Assembly (NCBI GenBank): GCA_964569385.1
Contig: CAZMUM010000018.1
Span: forward strand, 28,415 to 92,414
Source of the DNA: JAADHX01 sp964569385
GTDB taxonomy: Bacteria > Actinomycetota > Acidimicrobiia > Acidimicrobiales > Poriferisodalaceae
Length of the DNA stretch: 64,000 nt
Direction of reading: 5' to 3'
The notes under the pieces were generated by a model that was given only the letters and a program-made list of their open reading frames with translations, made no database searches and was not told the DNA's origin. Within the stretch, counting starts at the first letter, position 1. Each line of letters begins with the position of its first letter. Position numbers and translations under genes: made by a program. Of this stretch, positions 32,854-41,147 are shown piece by piece.

Positions 32854-34203
32854 GTGACCATGACCTGGACGCCATCAAGCTGGACAGATCGCCCTGCTAA
32901 GCAGCAGCCAACGTGGCCTGATGTCCATGCGGCGCAGGCTGCCATCGACGAACTGGCCGAGCGTCCACCTCTGATCTTTGCTGGCGAAGCCCGCCAGCTA
33001 ACAGAAGACCTCGGTCGCGTTGCCAACGGCGAGGCCTTCCTGCTTCAGGCCGGTGACTGCGCCGAGAGTTTTCACGTTGGCACCGCCGACGCCATCCGCG
33101 ACAAGCTCAAGGTGATCCTTCAGATGGCGGCGGTGATGCAGTATTCCGGTGGCGTACCGGTGGTGAAGGTCGGCCGGATCGCGGGCCAGTTCGCCAAACC
33201 AAGATCCTCCGACACTGAGGTACGCGACGGTGTCGAATTACCGTCGTTCAGAGGACACATTGTCAACGACGTGGCTTTCGAAGCCTCGGCGAGGGTGCCA
33301 GATCCAGCGAGGCTTCTGCACGCATACAACCAGTCGGCCTCGACACTGAACCTGCTTAGAGCATTTACCCGAGGCGGGTATGCCGACATTCGACAGGTTC
33401 ACGCCTGGAACCTCGAGTTCGTAGCAGACAGCCCCGCCGGCAAGCGTTACGACGAAATCGCCGATGGCATCAATCGAGCCATGCGGTTCATGGAATCGTG
33501 CGGCATCAACCTCGACGACACAAACATGCGCCAAGTCGACTTCTACACATCGCACGAGGCCTTGCTACTTAACTACGAGCAAGCCCTTACCCGCCGCGAC
33601 TCCATCACCGGCGACTGGTACGACTGCTCGGCTCACATGTTGTGGGTTGGCGAACGCACTCGCGACTTAGACGGTGCCCACGTCCAGTTCCTCAGTGGCG
33701 TTCATAATCCAATCGGATGCAAGGTCGGCCCCACTGTCGACCCCGACGAGTTATTGGCTCTTTGCGAGGTTCTAAACCCAGAGCGAATACCAGGCCGACT
33801 CACCCTCATCACACGCATGGGCGCAGACCTACTCGGGACCAGGCTCCCCCCACTTCTCGCTGCCGTACGAGACGCCGGCCACCCGGTCGTGTGGGCCTGC
33901 GATCCAATGCACGGCAACACCTTTAGCACCGAAGACGGAACAAAGACCCGCCACTTCGACTCGATTGTTCGCGAGGTAATCGAGTTCTTCAAGGCTCACC
34001 GCGACGCTGGCACCTGGCCTGGGGGTCTCCACGTCGAACTGACCGGCGACGATGTCACCGAATGCCTCGGCGGAAGCCACGACCTCGGAACCACCGACCT
34101 TAGAACGCGTTACGAAACCATCTGCGACCCTCGCCTCAACGCGCGGCAGTCGCTCGACTTGGCGTTCCGTACGGCCGAGGCACTCAGCTCGCCAACAGTT
34201 TAG
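32854..34203 (+). CDS. aroF: 3-deoxy-7-phosphoheptulonate synthase, class II (449 aa)
   Basis: This is a plant-type class II DAHP synthase: W-P-DVHAAQAAIDELAERPPL at the N-terminus, LLQAGDCAESF with the metal-binding Cys, GRIAGQFAKPRS, VGERTRDLDGAHVQFLSGV, and MHGNTF with GGLHVELTGDDVTECLGG. It condenses phosphoenolpyruvate and erythrose-4-phosphate, the first step of the shikimate pathway. Either the GTG at 32854 or the ATG two codons later can be the start. It follows the sigma gene by 51 bases on the same strand. Confidence 0.96.
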   Translation: MTMTWTPSSWTDRPAKQQPTWPDVHAAQAAIDELAERPPLIFAGEARQLTEDLGRVANGEAFLLQAGDCAESFHVGTADAIRDKLKVILQMAAVMQYSGGVPVVKVGRIAGQFAKPRSSDTEVRDGVELPSFRGHIVNDVAFEASARVPDPARLLHAYNQSASTLNLLRAFTRGGYADIRQVHAWNLEFVADSPAGKRYDEIADGINRAMRFMESCGINLDDTNMRQVDFYTSHEALLLNYEQALTRRDSITGDWYDCSAHMLWVGERTRDLDGAHVQFLSGVHNPIGCKVGPTVDPDELLALCEVLNPERIPGRLTLITRMGADLLGTRLPPLLAAVRDAGHPVVWACDPMHGNTFSTEDGTKTRHFDSIVREVIEFFKAHRDAGTWPGGLHVELTGDDVTECLGGSHDLGTTDLRTRYETICDPRLNARQSLDLAFRTAEALSSPTV

Positions 34204-34222
34204 GTTCGCTCGAAGTTAAGCC

Positions 34223-34990
34223 CTAGCTGTCGGCGGCGACATAGAGCAGGCCGTCGCCAAACCCCGAACCGATGTTGGCCGAGAGTCGCAGCGGTGCGCC
34301 GGTCCTAACGTCGACAAACAGCGTGCCACCAATAAAGCCAGACCATTCGAGCCCGTCGGCCACTGCGGCGATGGGCGTGACCGCAAACGGCGTCGAACCT
34401 GGTGCTGCGTCTGTTAACCACTCAGCGATGCTGAAACCCGCTCGGCTAGGCGCTTGTTCGATCCCGAACGTACGCCAGGAGAGCCGCAGGACGAGCTCGC
34501 CGTTCTGTTCTGTCGCTACACCAACGATTGAGGCGTCGAGCGCAGCGGCCAGAGCACACCGCGACCGAGCCGTGATCGACAAACATGTTCCCGGAGAGGC
34601 GTTGACGCCAACCTGTCCCCTGATCAGGTAACTACGCTCAGCAGGGGCTTGGTCTGATCCAGCAACGGGCGGAATCAGTGTTCCGGTGAGGTGGATATCG
34701 ACTGCGACCTCGACGGTGAAGTTGGACTTCGTGACGAGCTGGGACCACTTCATCGATCCGGTGAGGTCGGCAGCGCTCGTACCACCGTCGGCGGTCTCGG
34801 CTTCGGTCAGACCGCCCCCGACTGGCCGAGGAGCGATTTGTTCGGTCTCTTCGGCAAGCGACTCGTCGACATCGACAACAACCTCCGCGGGGTTGTTGTC
34901 ATTGTTCTGGCGAAATCGTTCGGTTGCGTTGGCGCTTGGCGTACACGCCGAAGCCAAGATCAACAACGCAAGCACGAGCCGGTAGGACAC
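34223..34990 (-). CDS. Putative lipoprotein, paralogue A (255 aa)
   Basis: The GTG start leads into a signal peptide (YRLVLALLILASAC) with a lipidation Cys at about residue 16. An acidic low-complexity linker follows, then a beta-rich domain ending in SGFGDGLLYVAADS. The domain aligns by eye with the next gene: both have a Cys pair around ITARSRCALAAALDASIVGV and a VLRLSW/VVLSWR strand. No known family was recognised. The strand is supported by the lipobox and the paralogy. Confidence 0.65.
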   Translation of the reverse strand: MSYRLVLALLILASACTPSANATERFRQNNDNNPAEVVVDVDESLAEETEQIAPRPVGGGLTEAETADGGTSAADLTGSMKWSQLVTKSNFTVEVAVDIHLTGTLIPPVAGSDQAPAERSYLIRGQVGVNASPGTCLSITARSRCALAAALDASIVGVATEQNGELVLRLSWRTFGIEQAPSRAGFSIAEWLTDAAPGSTPFAVTPIAAVADGLEWSGFIGGTLFVDVRTGAPLRLSANIGSGFGDGLLYVAADS

Positions 34991-35020
34991 CTCGATCCAG
35001 TCGACTCAGCGGCCTCTAGT

Positions 35021-35929
35021 TCAAGCAGGCTCGAGGCCAGCTACCGTTCTGGCCTGGTTCCTAACAAACTCGAGTTGGCCGCTACCGGGAAGGCCAACTG
35101 CGGTGAAAGGCTGCGGTCCACTGTCGACGTTGATGCCGAACTCCCAGTCGACGAACGCCGCTTCAACACTCTCACGAAGCGCATCGATGCGATGATCAGT
35201 CTTACGGCCACTCGCATCGGTTACCTCCACCACCAACTCCGGCCAGCCCAACTGACCACGTCCGAGCTCACGCCACGACAACACAACTCGAAGCCGATCA
35301 CCTACGAGCTCGGCCAAACCCACCAAAGAACCATCGGTCGCGAGAGACACAGCACAGGCATCGACACTGGGTTGGGGGACACAAACGGTGGAATCGAGCG
35401 ACCAGATCAGGTCGCCGTCGATTCTGTACCAACGGCTCGATCGCGGCACCTCGACGTCGGCCGAATCGATGAGATCGAGCCCCACGAGCTGTTGGTCGCT
35501 CAGCTCGAACAAATCGACATCGAGCATGGCGGTCATATCGACGCGAACATCACGAAGTTCGACCTCCGTGTGCCACTCGCCCGAGCCAACTAGATCCGAC
35601 GTGCGCTCATCGACCTGATCGCGGTTCGGCCGAGCCAGACTCTGCAACGGATCAAACCGCTCTCTGAACACGACTTCGCCATCATCGGGTTCGCCATCAT
35701 CGGGTTCGCCGTCGCCACCGTTATCGATGCTGCTGGCATCATCGTCGGGCTGGGCGAACCGGTCGGTCACCTCGGGACGGCGAAATCGCTCATCTACGTC
35801 GTCTTGGACCTCATCGGCGAAGGTGCAGCCAGCAGCGAACAGACCCCACAAGGCAAACATCAGCCCAAGTTGACGGGCGCGGCACCACTTGTGGCCAGGC
35901 TGGCGCTGATGGAACGTCGAATCAGTCAT
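35021..35929 (-). CDS. Putative lipoprotein, paralogue B (302 aa)
   Basis: The signal peptide LGLMFALWGLFAAGC gives a lipidation Cys. The next region is very acidic, with a triple DDGEP repeat from a 15-base tandem duplication at about 35677-35715. The C-terminal domain contains VCVPQPSVDACAVSLATDGSLVGLAE and RLRVVLSWREL, matching paralogue A. The ATG at 35929 is preferred; the frame is open to 35977. The pair is 30 bases apart and downstream of the VWA gene on the same strand. Function unknown. Confidence 0.65.
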   Translation of the reverse strand: MTDSTFHQRQPGHKWCRARQLGLMFALWGLFAAGCTFADEVQDDVDERFRRPEVTDRFAQPDDDASSIDNGGDGEPDDGEPDDGEVVFRERFDPLQSLARPNRDQVDERTSDLVGSGEWHTEVELRDVRVDMTAMLDVDLFELSDQQLVGLDLIDSADVEVPRSSRWYRIDGDLIWSLDSTVCVPQPSVDACAVSLATDGSLVGLAELVGDRLRVVLSWRELGRGQLGWPELVVEVTDASGRKTDHRIDALRESVEAAFVDWEFGINVDSGPQPFTAVGLPGSGQLEFVRNQARTVAGLEPA

Positions 35930-36099
35930 CAAAGTCGGAATCCGGAGCGCCCACCACAACAACCAAGTTTCGCTCATCGGACTCAGAAGTTATCGGCGGG
36001 CTCACCAATCGTCGCAGTACTGCAACGTTGCGTGGTCACGGTTTGGCGACGGCGCTCATCGGGCCGCTCGGCCCACGGCGCCATCTACCGTGTCGGCCT

Positions 36100-37533
36100 C
36101 TAAGCCAAATGATCGACGAAACGCTCAAGCTGGCGAAGGTTGCGGCACTCGAACACACCATCGCAGTGGGTCGCGTATTCAGTGATGACCGAATCGCCTG
36201 TGTCCCAGTATGAACGAGGCTCTGGGTTCAGCCAAAAGACGTGACGAGCCCTCTTTTGAGACTCCTTCACAACCCAAGCATTGGTCGCGTGATAGTTGTT
36301 CCGAGCATCGCCGAGAAAAATTACGGTCGACTTCGAATTGATCTCGTGGCCCCACTTATCCCAGAACACCTCAAAGGCGTGGCCATAGTCGGAGTGCCCG
36401 TCGACCCAGATGACGTCCGCTTCGGTGTTGACGCGATGAACAGCGCGGGTGATGTCTTCTTCGCCTTGGAACATGTGTGTCACCTCATCGATACCGTCAA
36501 TGAACACAAAGGACCGCACCTTTGAGAACTGTGACGACAGTGCGTAGACGAGATGCAGAGTAAAGCGGGCGAAAGCAGCAACCGAGCCCGATATGTCGGC
36601 AACAACGATCAGTTCGGGTTTGTTTGGCCTCGGATACTTGAACTTCGGCTCGGCCGGTACGCCTCCGTAACTAAGTGACGCCCTAACGGTGGCTCTGAAG
36701 TCGAGCGGACCGCGCCGCTTGTGACGCCGCTTGCGGGCAAGACGAGCAGCTAGTTTGCGAGTGAGTGGCTGAATTGCCTTACGGATCGCCGCCATTTCGT
36801 CGCGGCTAGCGTGCATGAAGTCGACGTCTTCTGGTAACGGCTTTCGTAGCGTTTTGGCCATAGCCTCAGCACCTCGATCGGCCACTAGCCTGCGCCGAAT
36901 CTCGGCTTCGATCTCCTTCTTGAGATCGTCGATGCGATGTTCGTATTCCTCGCGTTCGAGTTTGCGCTCGAGGTCGGTGAAACCGTCGGGAGCCGACTCT
37001 TCGCTCTCGGCGATGAGTCGTTCCATCATGGCTTCGAGGTCGAGGTTTCGGAGCGTCCGATAGAGGTAGTACGTACCGCCAACGGGTCGGCCAGGTTCCA
37101 TCCCCGCGAACTTGGTGACCGCCGCGCGAGCCATGGCGCGCATCATGGCCTCGTCGCCGTTCATCATGGCCCGGTACAACATCTCAGCCAGCTGCTCGGG
37201 TGTCATGTCGCCGCCGCCACCAGAACCCTCGCCCTGCTGCATCTGGTCCATCTGTTCCTGTAGCCAGTCTTCGAGCTCCGATGTCTCCCCGGACTTTTCG
37301 CCCACGTTGTACTGGGGCCCTCGATGGCTGAAATAGACCTCAAACACAGTCTCGAAAGCCTTCCAGTGGCTCTCGTTCTTTACCAAAGTGGTGGCCAATG
37401 CGTACTTGAACGCAGCGCGATCCTCGATGGGGATGTGCTTTATTGCTTCCATCGAGTCGAGGCTCTCAGTGAGCGCAACCGGAAGACCGGCACGGCGAAG
37501 TTCGACGATGAAACCGGACAACAGATCGAGCAT
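36100..37533 (-). CDS. VWA-domain (CoxE-like) protein (477 aa)
   Basis: The protein is a VWA-containing CoxE-like protein. An N-terminal helical part contains Gly/Met-rich and Glu/Arg-rich stretches, and the C-terminal von Willebrand A domain carries the MIDAS motif DISGS (VVADISGSVAAFARF) and an acidic DGIDEV loop. Its start overlaps the stop of the MoxR gene (ATGA), forming the MoxR-VWA pair thought to act as a chaperone that inserts metal or assembles complexes. The client is unknown; no carbon monoxide dehydrogenase or nitric oxide reductase genes are nearby. Confidence 0.88.
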   Translation of the reverse strand: MLDLLSGFIVELRRAGLPVALTESLDSMEAIKHIPIEDRAAFKYALATTLVKNESHWKAFETVFEVYFSHRGPQYNVGEKSGETSELEDWLQEQMDQMQQGEGSGGGGDMTPEQLAEMLYRAMMNGDEAMMRAMARAAVTKFAGMEPGRPVGGTYYLYRTLRNLDLEAMMERLIAESEESAPDGFTDLERKLEREEYEHRIDDLKKEIEAEIRRRLVADRGAEAMAKTLRKPLPEDVDFMHASRDEMAAIRKAIQPLTRKLAARLARKRRHKRRGPLDFRATVRASLSYGGVPAEPKFKYPRPNKPELIVVADISGSVAAFARFTLHLVYALSSQFSKVRSFVFIDGIDEVTHMFQGEEDITRAVHRVNTEADVIWVDGHSDYGHAFEVFWDKWGHEINSKSTVIFLGDARNNYHATNAWVVKESQKRARHVFWLNPEPRSYWDTGDSVITEYATHCDGVFECRNLRQLERFVDHLA

Positions 37534-38417
37534 TAGTCGGACAGCTCCTTGGCGGTCTTCTCGATGTCGGTCTGGTACTTCAACAGAATGTGGAGCGTCT
37601 CTTTAGCTTGATCGGCGTCGATGCTGTCGATTCCCAGTATCACTAGGGTGCGAGCCCAGTCGAGAGTCTCAGAAACCGAAGGCGACTTCTTCAGCTCGAG
37701 TTGGCGGATCGAACGGACAATTCGTGCGATCTGGTCGGCGAGGTGCTCGGTAACACCCTCGACCTTGGTGATCACGATTTGTTTCTCGCGATCCATCTCT
37801 GGGTAGTCGATGTGCAGGAACAGGCAGCGGCGCTTGAGCGCTTCGGAGAGCTCCCTGGTGTTGTTCGAAGTGAGGAAGACCAGTGGAATCTGCTTGGCCT
37901 CAACGGTACCAAGCTCGGGAATCGACACCTGATAGTCGGACAGAATCTCGAGCAGCAACGCCTCGGTCTCGACCTCGACGCGATCGATCTCGTCGATGAG
38001 GAGTACAACCGGATCATCGGCGCGAATGGCTTCGAGCAGCGGCCTCGTCATCAGGAATTCGTCGCTGAAAAGATCGTCGTGGAGATCGTCCCACTCTTCG
38101 GCAGTGTCACTTGCCCGCTCGGCTTGGATACGCAGGAGCTGCTTCTTGTAGTTCCACTCATACAGCGCCTTAGCCTCGTCGAGACCTTCATAACATTGAA
38201 GCCGAATCAGTCGTGCTCCAATCATCTCGGCGACCGACTTGGCTAGCTGGGTCTTGCCAGTGCCTGCCGGGCCCTCGACCAGAATCGGTTTCTGCAACCG
38301 GTCGGCCAAGAACACGACGCTGGCGATTCCATCGTCGGCTAAGTACTCGACGCCGCGCAGTAGATCTCGAACCGACTCTACGTCGTCGAACCGAGGGTCG
38401 GGCGTGGTGATGCTCAT
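37533..38417 (-). CDS. MoxR-family AAA+ ATPase (294 aa)
   Basis: Walker A (VEGPAGTGKTQLAKSVA), Walker B (VVLLIDEIDRV), sensor 1 (FLTSNNTRELSEALKRRC) and the MoxR lid domain are present. MoxR ATPases remodel or metallate partner proteins together with VWA proteins. A GGAG lies nine bases before the ATG. The 3' end overlaps the VWA start by four bases. It is 35 bases downstream of proA on the same strand. Confidence 0.93.
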   Translation of the reverse strand: MSITTPDPRFDDVESVRDLLRGVEYLADDGIASVVFLADRLQKPILVEGPAGTGKTQLAKSVAEMIGARLIRLQCYEGLDEAKALYEWNYKKQLLRIQAERASDTAEEWDDLHDDLFSDEFLMTRPLLEAIRADDPVVLLIDEIDRVEVETEALLLEILSDYQVSIPELGTVEAKQIPLVFLTSNNTRELSEALKRRCLFLHIDYPEMDREKQIVITKVEGVTEHLADQIARIVRSIRQLELKKSPSVSETLDWARTLVILGIDSIDADQAKETLHILLKYQTDIEKTAKELSD

Positions 38418-38452
38418 TCAGGTAACTCCAGGGGTGCGATGATTGGCGCGGT

Positions 38453-39706
38453 CTAGCCGCGGATGTGGCCGTCGCCATAGATGACGTACTTCAAGGTTGT
38501 CAGCTGTTCGAGACCCATAGGGCCCCGAGCATGCAGCTTCTGGGTCGAGATGCCGATCTCGGCACCGAAGCCGAACTCTTCACCGTCGACGAAACGAGTA
38601 GATGCGTTCACCAACGTGGCCGCCGCGTCTACTTCGCGGGTGAATCGATCGGCGGCGCTGAGATCGTTGGTAATGATGGCCTCGCTGTGACCTGTCGAGG
38701 TCGCGTTGATGTGATCGATGGCGTCGTCGAGGTCGTCGACGATCTTGACCGACAGTTTAAGGTCGAGGAATTCGGTAGCGAAATCGGCTTCGGTGGCTGG
38801 AGCGATAGCCGACGACAGCCCACACGCGACTGCATCGCCGACAAGCTCAACACCGGCCAGAGCCTCGACAGCCATAGGCACGAATTCGTCGGCGACCGCA
38901 GAATGCACCACTAACGATTCGGCCGCATTACACACCGAAGGGCGTTGCGTTTTGGCATTGACGATGATGTCGAGAGCCATGTCGAGATTGGCAGAAGCAT
39001 CGACATACACGTGACAGTTACCATCACCGTCGATGACATAGGGAACGGTGGCGTTTTTCAGAATCGACTCGATAAGGGAGCGTCCACCACGAGGGATAAG
39101 GCAGTCGATGTATTGCGGCATTTGCATGAACTCAGTGGCGGCCACATGGCTGACATCTTCGACCATTACCAGCGCGTCTTCGGGCAGTCCAGCCTTTACG
39201 AGACCCTCGCGTAAGACGGCTGCAATTGCCACATTCGACGAGATCGCCGCACCTGAGCCCCGCAAGAAAGCGGCATTGCCAGACTTGAGACAGAGTCCGT
39301 ATGCATCGCTGGTTACGTTGGGTCGGCTCTCATAAATGATGGCAATAACGCCAAGCGGAACCTGCACTTGCTGGATTCGTAGGCCGTTGGGCCTGGTCCA
39401 GCCTTTCTTAACCGAACCAATCGGATCTTCGAGGCTCCCTACCTGACGAAGCCCGTCGGCCATGGCCGCCACACGACCCGCGTCGAGCCTTAGTCGGTCG
39501 ATGAGGGTTGGGGCCATGCCTGATGCCTCGGCGTTGGCCACATCGACTGCGTTGGCAGCCAGCAGGTCGGCAGTGCGATCGACCAGAAGCTCGGCCCCGG
39601 CGACCAAAGCGTCGTTCTTGGTGGCGGTCGACGCCGACCCAAGAACGCGAGCAGCAGCTTTGGCGCGAGCGCCGAGCTGTTGCATGGGAGTTTGGTGCGA
39701 AGGCAT
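38453..39706 (-). CDS. proA: Gamma-glutamyl phosphate reductase (417 aa)
   Basis: This aldehyde-dehydrogenase-fold enzyme of proline synthesis has GVIAIIYESRPNVTSDA, GNAAFLRGSGAAI, LIPRGGRSLI and the catalytic Cys in RPSVCNAAESLVVH, ending FGFGAEIGISTQKLHARGP. It reduces gamma-glutamyl phosphate to the semialdehyde. Unlike many relatives, it is not next to proB: a divergent AAA ATPase gene and a lipoprotein gene lie between them. A TAGTCT box six bases before the ATG predicts a leaderless mRNA. Confidence 0.96.
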   Translation of the reverse strand: MPSHQTPMQQLGARAKAAARVLGSASTATKNDALVAGAELLVDRTADLLAANAVDVANAEASGMAPTLIDRLRLDAGRVAAMADGLRQVGSLEDPIGSVKKGWTRPNGLRIQQVQVPLGVIAIIYESRPNVTSDAYGLCLKSGNAAFLRGSGAAISSNVAIAAVLREGLVKAGLPEDALVMVEDVSHVAATEFMQMPQYIDCLIPRGGRSLIESILKNATVPYVIDGDGNCHVYVDASANLDMALDIIVNAKTQRPSVCNAAESLVVHSAVADEFVPMAVEALAGVELVGDAVACGLSSAIAPATEADFATEFLDLKLSVKIVDDLDDAIDHINATSTGHSEAIITNDLSAADRFTREVDAAATLVNASTRFVDGEEFGFGAEIGISTQKLHARGPMGLEQLTTLKYVIYGDGHIRG

Positions 39707-39712
39707 TCAACC

Positions 39713-39718
39713 AGACTA
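39713..39718 (-). promoter_or_regulatory. -10 box of proA, predicted leaderless
   Basis: TAGTCT on the minus strand ends six bases before the ATG at 39706. Confidence 0.4.
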
Positions 39719-39836
39719 TCTAGCCTGACCGCTTGAGCCTAAGTCGATTACACATCCAGACCCGGCAATGCCGTCTGACGCGTCGCCATTTTGCTGCTCG
39801 ACTCAACTGGGAACCGCGTGTCGCCGATGGGGCTAG

Positions 39837-41147
39837 GTGTCTTTAGTCACTGCTACTACCACCTTCACAACCGCCATTCAGACGTTCGTCGACGACCTCA
39901 GCCAGGTTGGATTTGATGTGGTCCCTGACGTATTCGAGTTGGCCCGCGCCGCAATCGATGTCGACGGTTTCCTCACCGACGAGGAACTGGCCGCGTTCAT
40001 AATCGGGTTCGAACAGATCCATCCTCGCTTAAGCGAGTTCACGCCTGGTGACCTTCGCCGTCAAGAAGCCTTTCGTGGTGCGCGTCGCTTCTTGCAAGAA
40101 CCCTCGCCCATATTCGAGAGCCTGGTCGAAGCCGATCTGGCTTCGGGGACCAGCAACTCATGGCGTTACGTCGATCACGCTGGCGAGCTGCTTCGGAGCC
40201 TTGCCGCCCTTGACGGGCACGTTTCGCACGTCGAACTCAACTCCATGGACGGGTTTAGGGCAACGCTCACCAAACGCCTGGGCGCGGCCGGACTCGTTCG
40301 CCAAAAGGCAGCGTCGGCGTCTGGCGCCGTGCCCACGTCTAACCCCGAAGACGTTCTCACCGAGCTCGACGCGCTCGTAGGGTTGGACGACGTTAAGCAC
40401 AGGGTCCGTCAGCTCGCCGACCTACTAAGAATTCGGGCGCTGAGAAGTTCGCACGATCTTCCGAATCCAGAGCTCTCGCATCACTTGGCGTTTGTCGGGA
40501 ATCCTGGAACTGGCAAGACGACAGTTGCGAGGCTCATCGGCCGTCTGTATTCGTCTCTTGGCCTACTAGACCGGGGCCATGTCGTCGAAGTCGATCGGGC
40601 CAGCCTTGTGGCCGGATATGTGGGCCAGACGGCTGCCAAGGTCGACGAGATTGTCGAATCGGCCAGGGGTGGGGTCCTCGTCGTCGATGAGGCGTACAGC
40701 CTTTCCCGAGGCACCGACGGCTATGGCGTTGAGGCCATCGATGCATTGGTCAAACGAATGGAAGACCTTCGCGGCGAACTAGTGGTTGTGCTGACCGGGT
40801 ATCCCGACGAGATGCAAGAACTGCTCGACGTGAACCCGGGAATGCGCTCGCGCCTTGCTCGCACCATCGAGTTTGCCGACTACACAGATAGCGAGCTCCT
40901 GCGCATCCTTAGCGGAATGGTTAGATCAGCAAGATACGAACTCGACCCAGCAACCCGGCAAGAGTTAGTGGAGCGTATTGATTCTGTTCAGCGCGGCCGA
41001 AGCTTCGGCAACGGACGCTGGGTCAGGAACGTGTTCGAACAGATGCTGCTCGAGCATGCGTCACGGCTGGCCAGCACTGCCCATCCAACTCTCGAAGATC
41101 TGTCGATCCTCAAACCCACCGACGTGCCCGAACCCCACTGGGACTAG
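39837..41147 (+). CDS. CbxX/CfxQ-type AAA+ ATPase with TerB-like N-terminus (436 aa)
   Basis: The C-terminal 260 residues form a CbxX/SpoVK-like AAA+ domain: LDALVGLDDVKHRVRQL, Walker A G221-NPGTGKT-228, the pore region VAGYVGQTAAKV, Walker B GGVLVVDEAYSL, and Arg fingers in PGMRSRLARTIEF. The N-terminal 150 residues are helical with two DG-x-x-x-x-EL segments (VDGFLTDEEL, LDGHVSHVEL), resembling tellurite-resistance TerB domains; this part is a weaker call. Relatives act as Rubisco activases or type VII secretion EccA proteins, but no such genes are near. It inserts between proA and proB and abuts the convergent lipoprotein gene. Confidence 0.85.
   Translation: MSLVTATTTFTTAIQTFVDDLSQVGFDVVPDVFELARAAIDVDGFLTDEELAAFIIGFEQIHPRLSEFTPGDLRRQEAFRGARRFLQEPSPIFESLVEADLASGTSNSWRYVDHAGELLRSLAALDGHVSHVELNSMDGFRATLTKRLGAAGLVRQKAASASGAVPTSNPEDVLTELDALVGLDDVKHRVRQLADLLRIRALRSSHDLPNPELSHHLAFVGNPGTGKTTVARLIGRLYSSLGLLDRGHVVEVDRASLVAGYVGQTAAKVDEIVESARGGVLVVDEAYSLSRGTDGYGVEAIDALVKRMEDLRGELVVVLTGYPDEMQELLDVNPGMRSRLARTIEFADYTDSELLRILSGMVRSARYELDPATRQELVERIDSVQRGRSFGNGRWVRNVFEQMLLEHASRLASTAHPTLEDLSILKPTDVPEPHWD

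Noticed and set aside
34691..35593. 300-codon open frame on the plus strand opposite the two lipoprotein genes
   Set aside because: It spans two minus-strand genes that both have signal peptides with lipidation Cys and share a paralogous domain; the plus-strand translation shows no domain.
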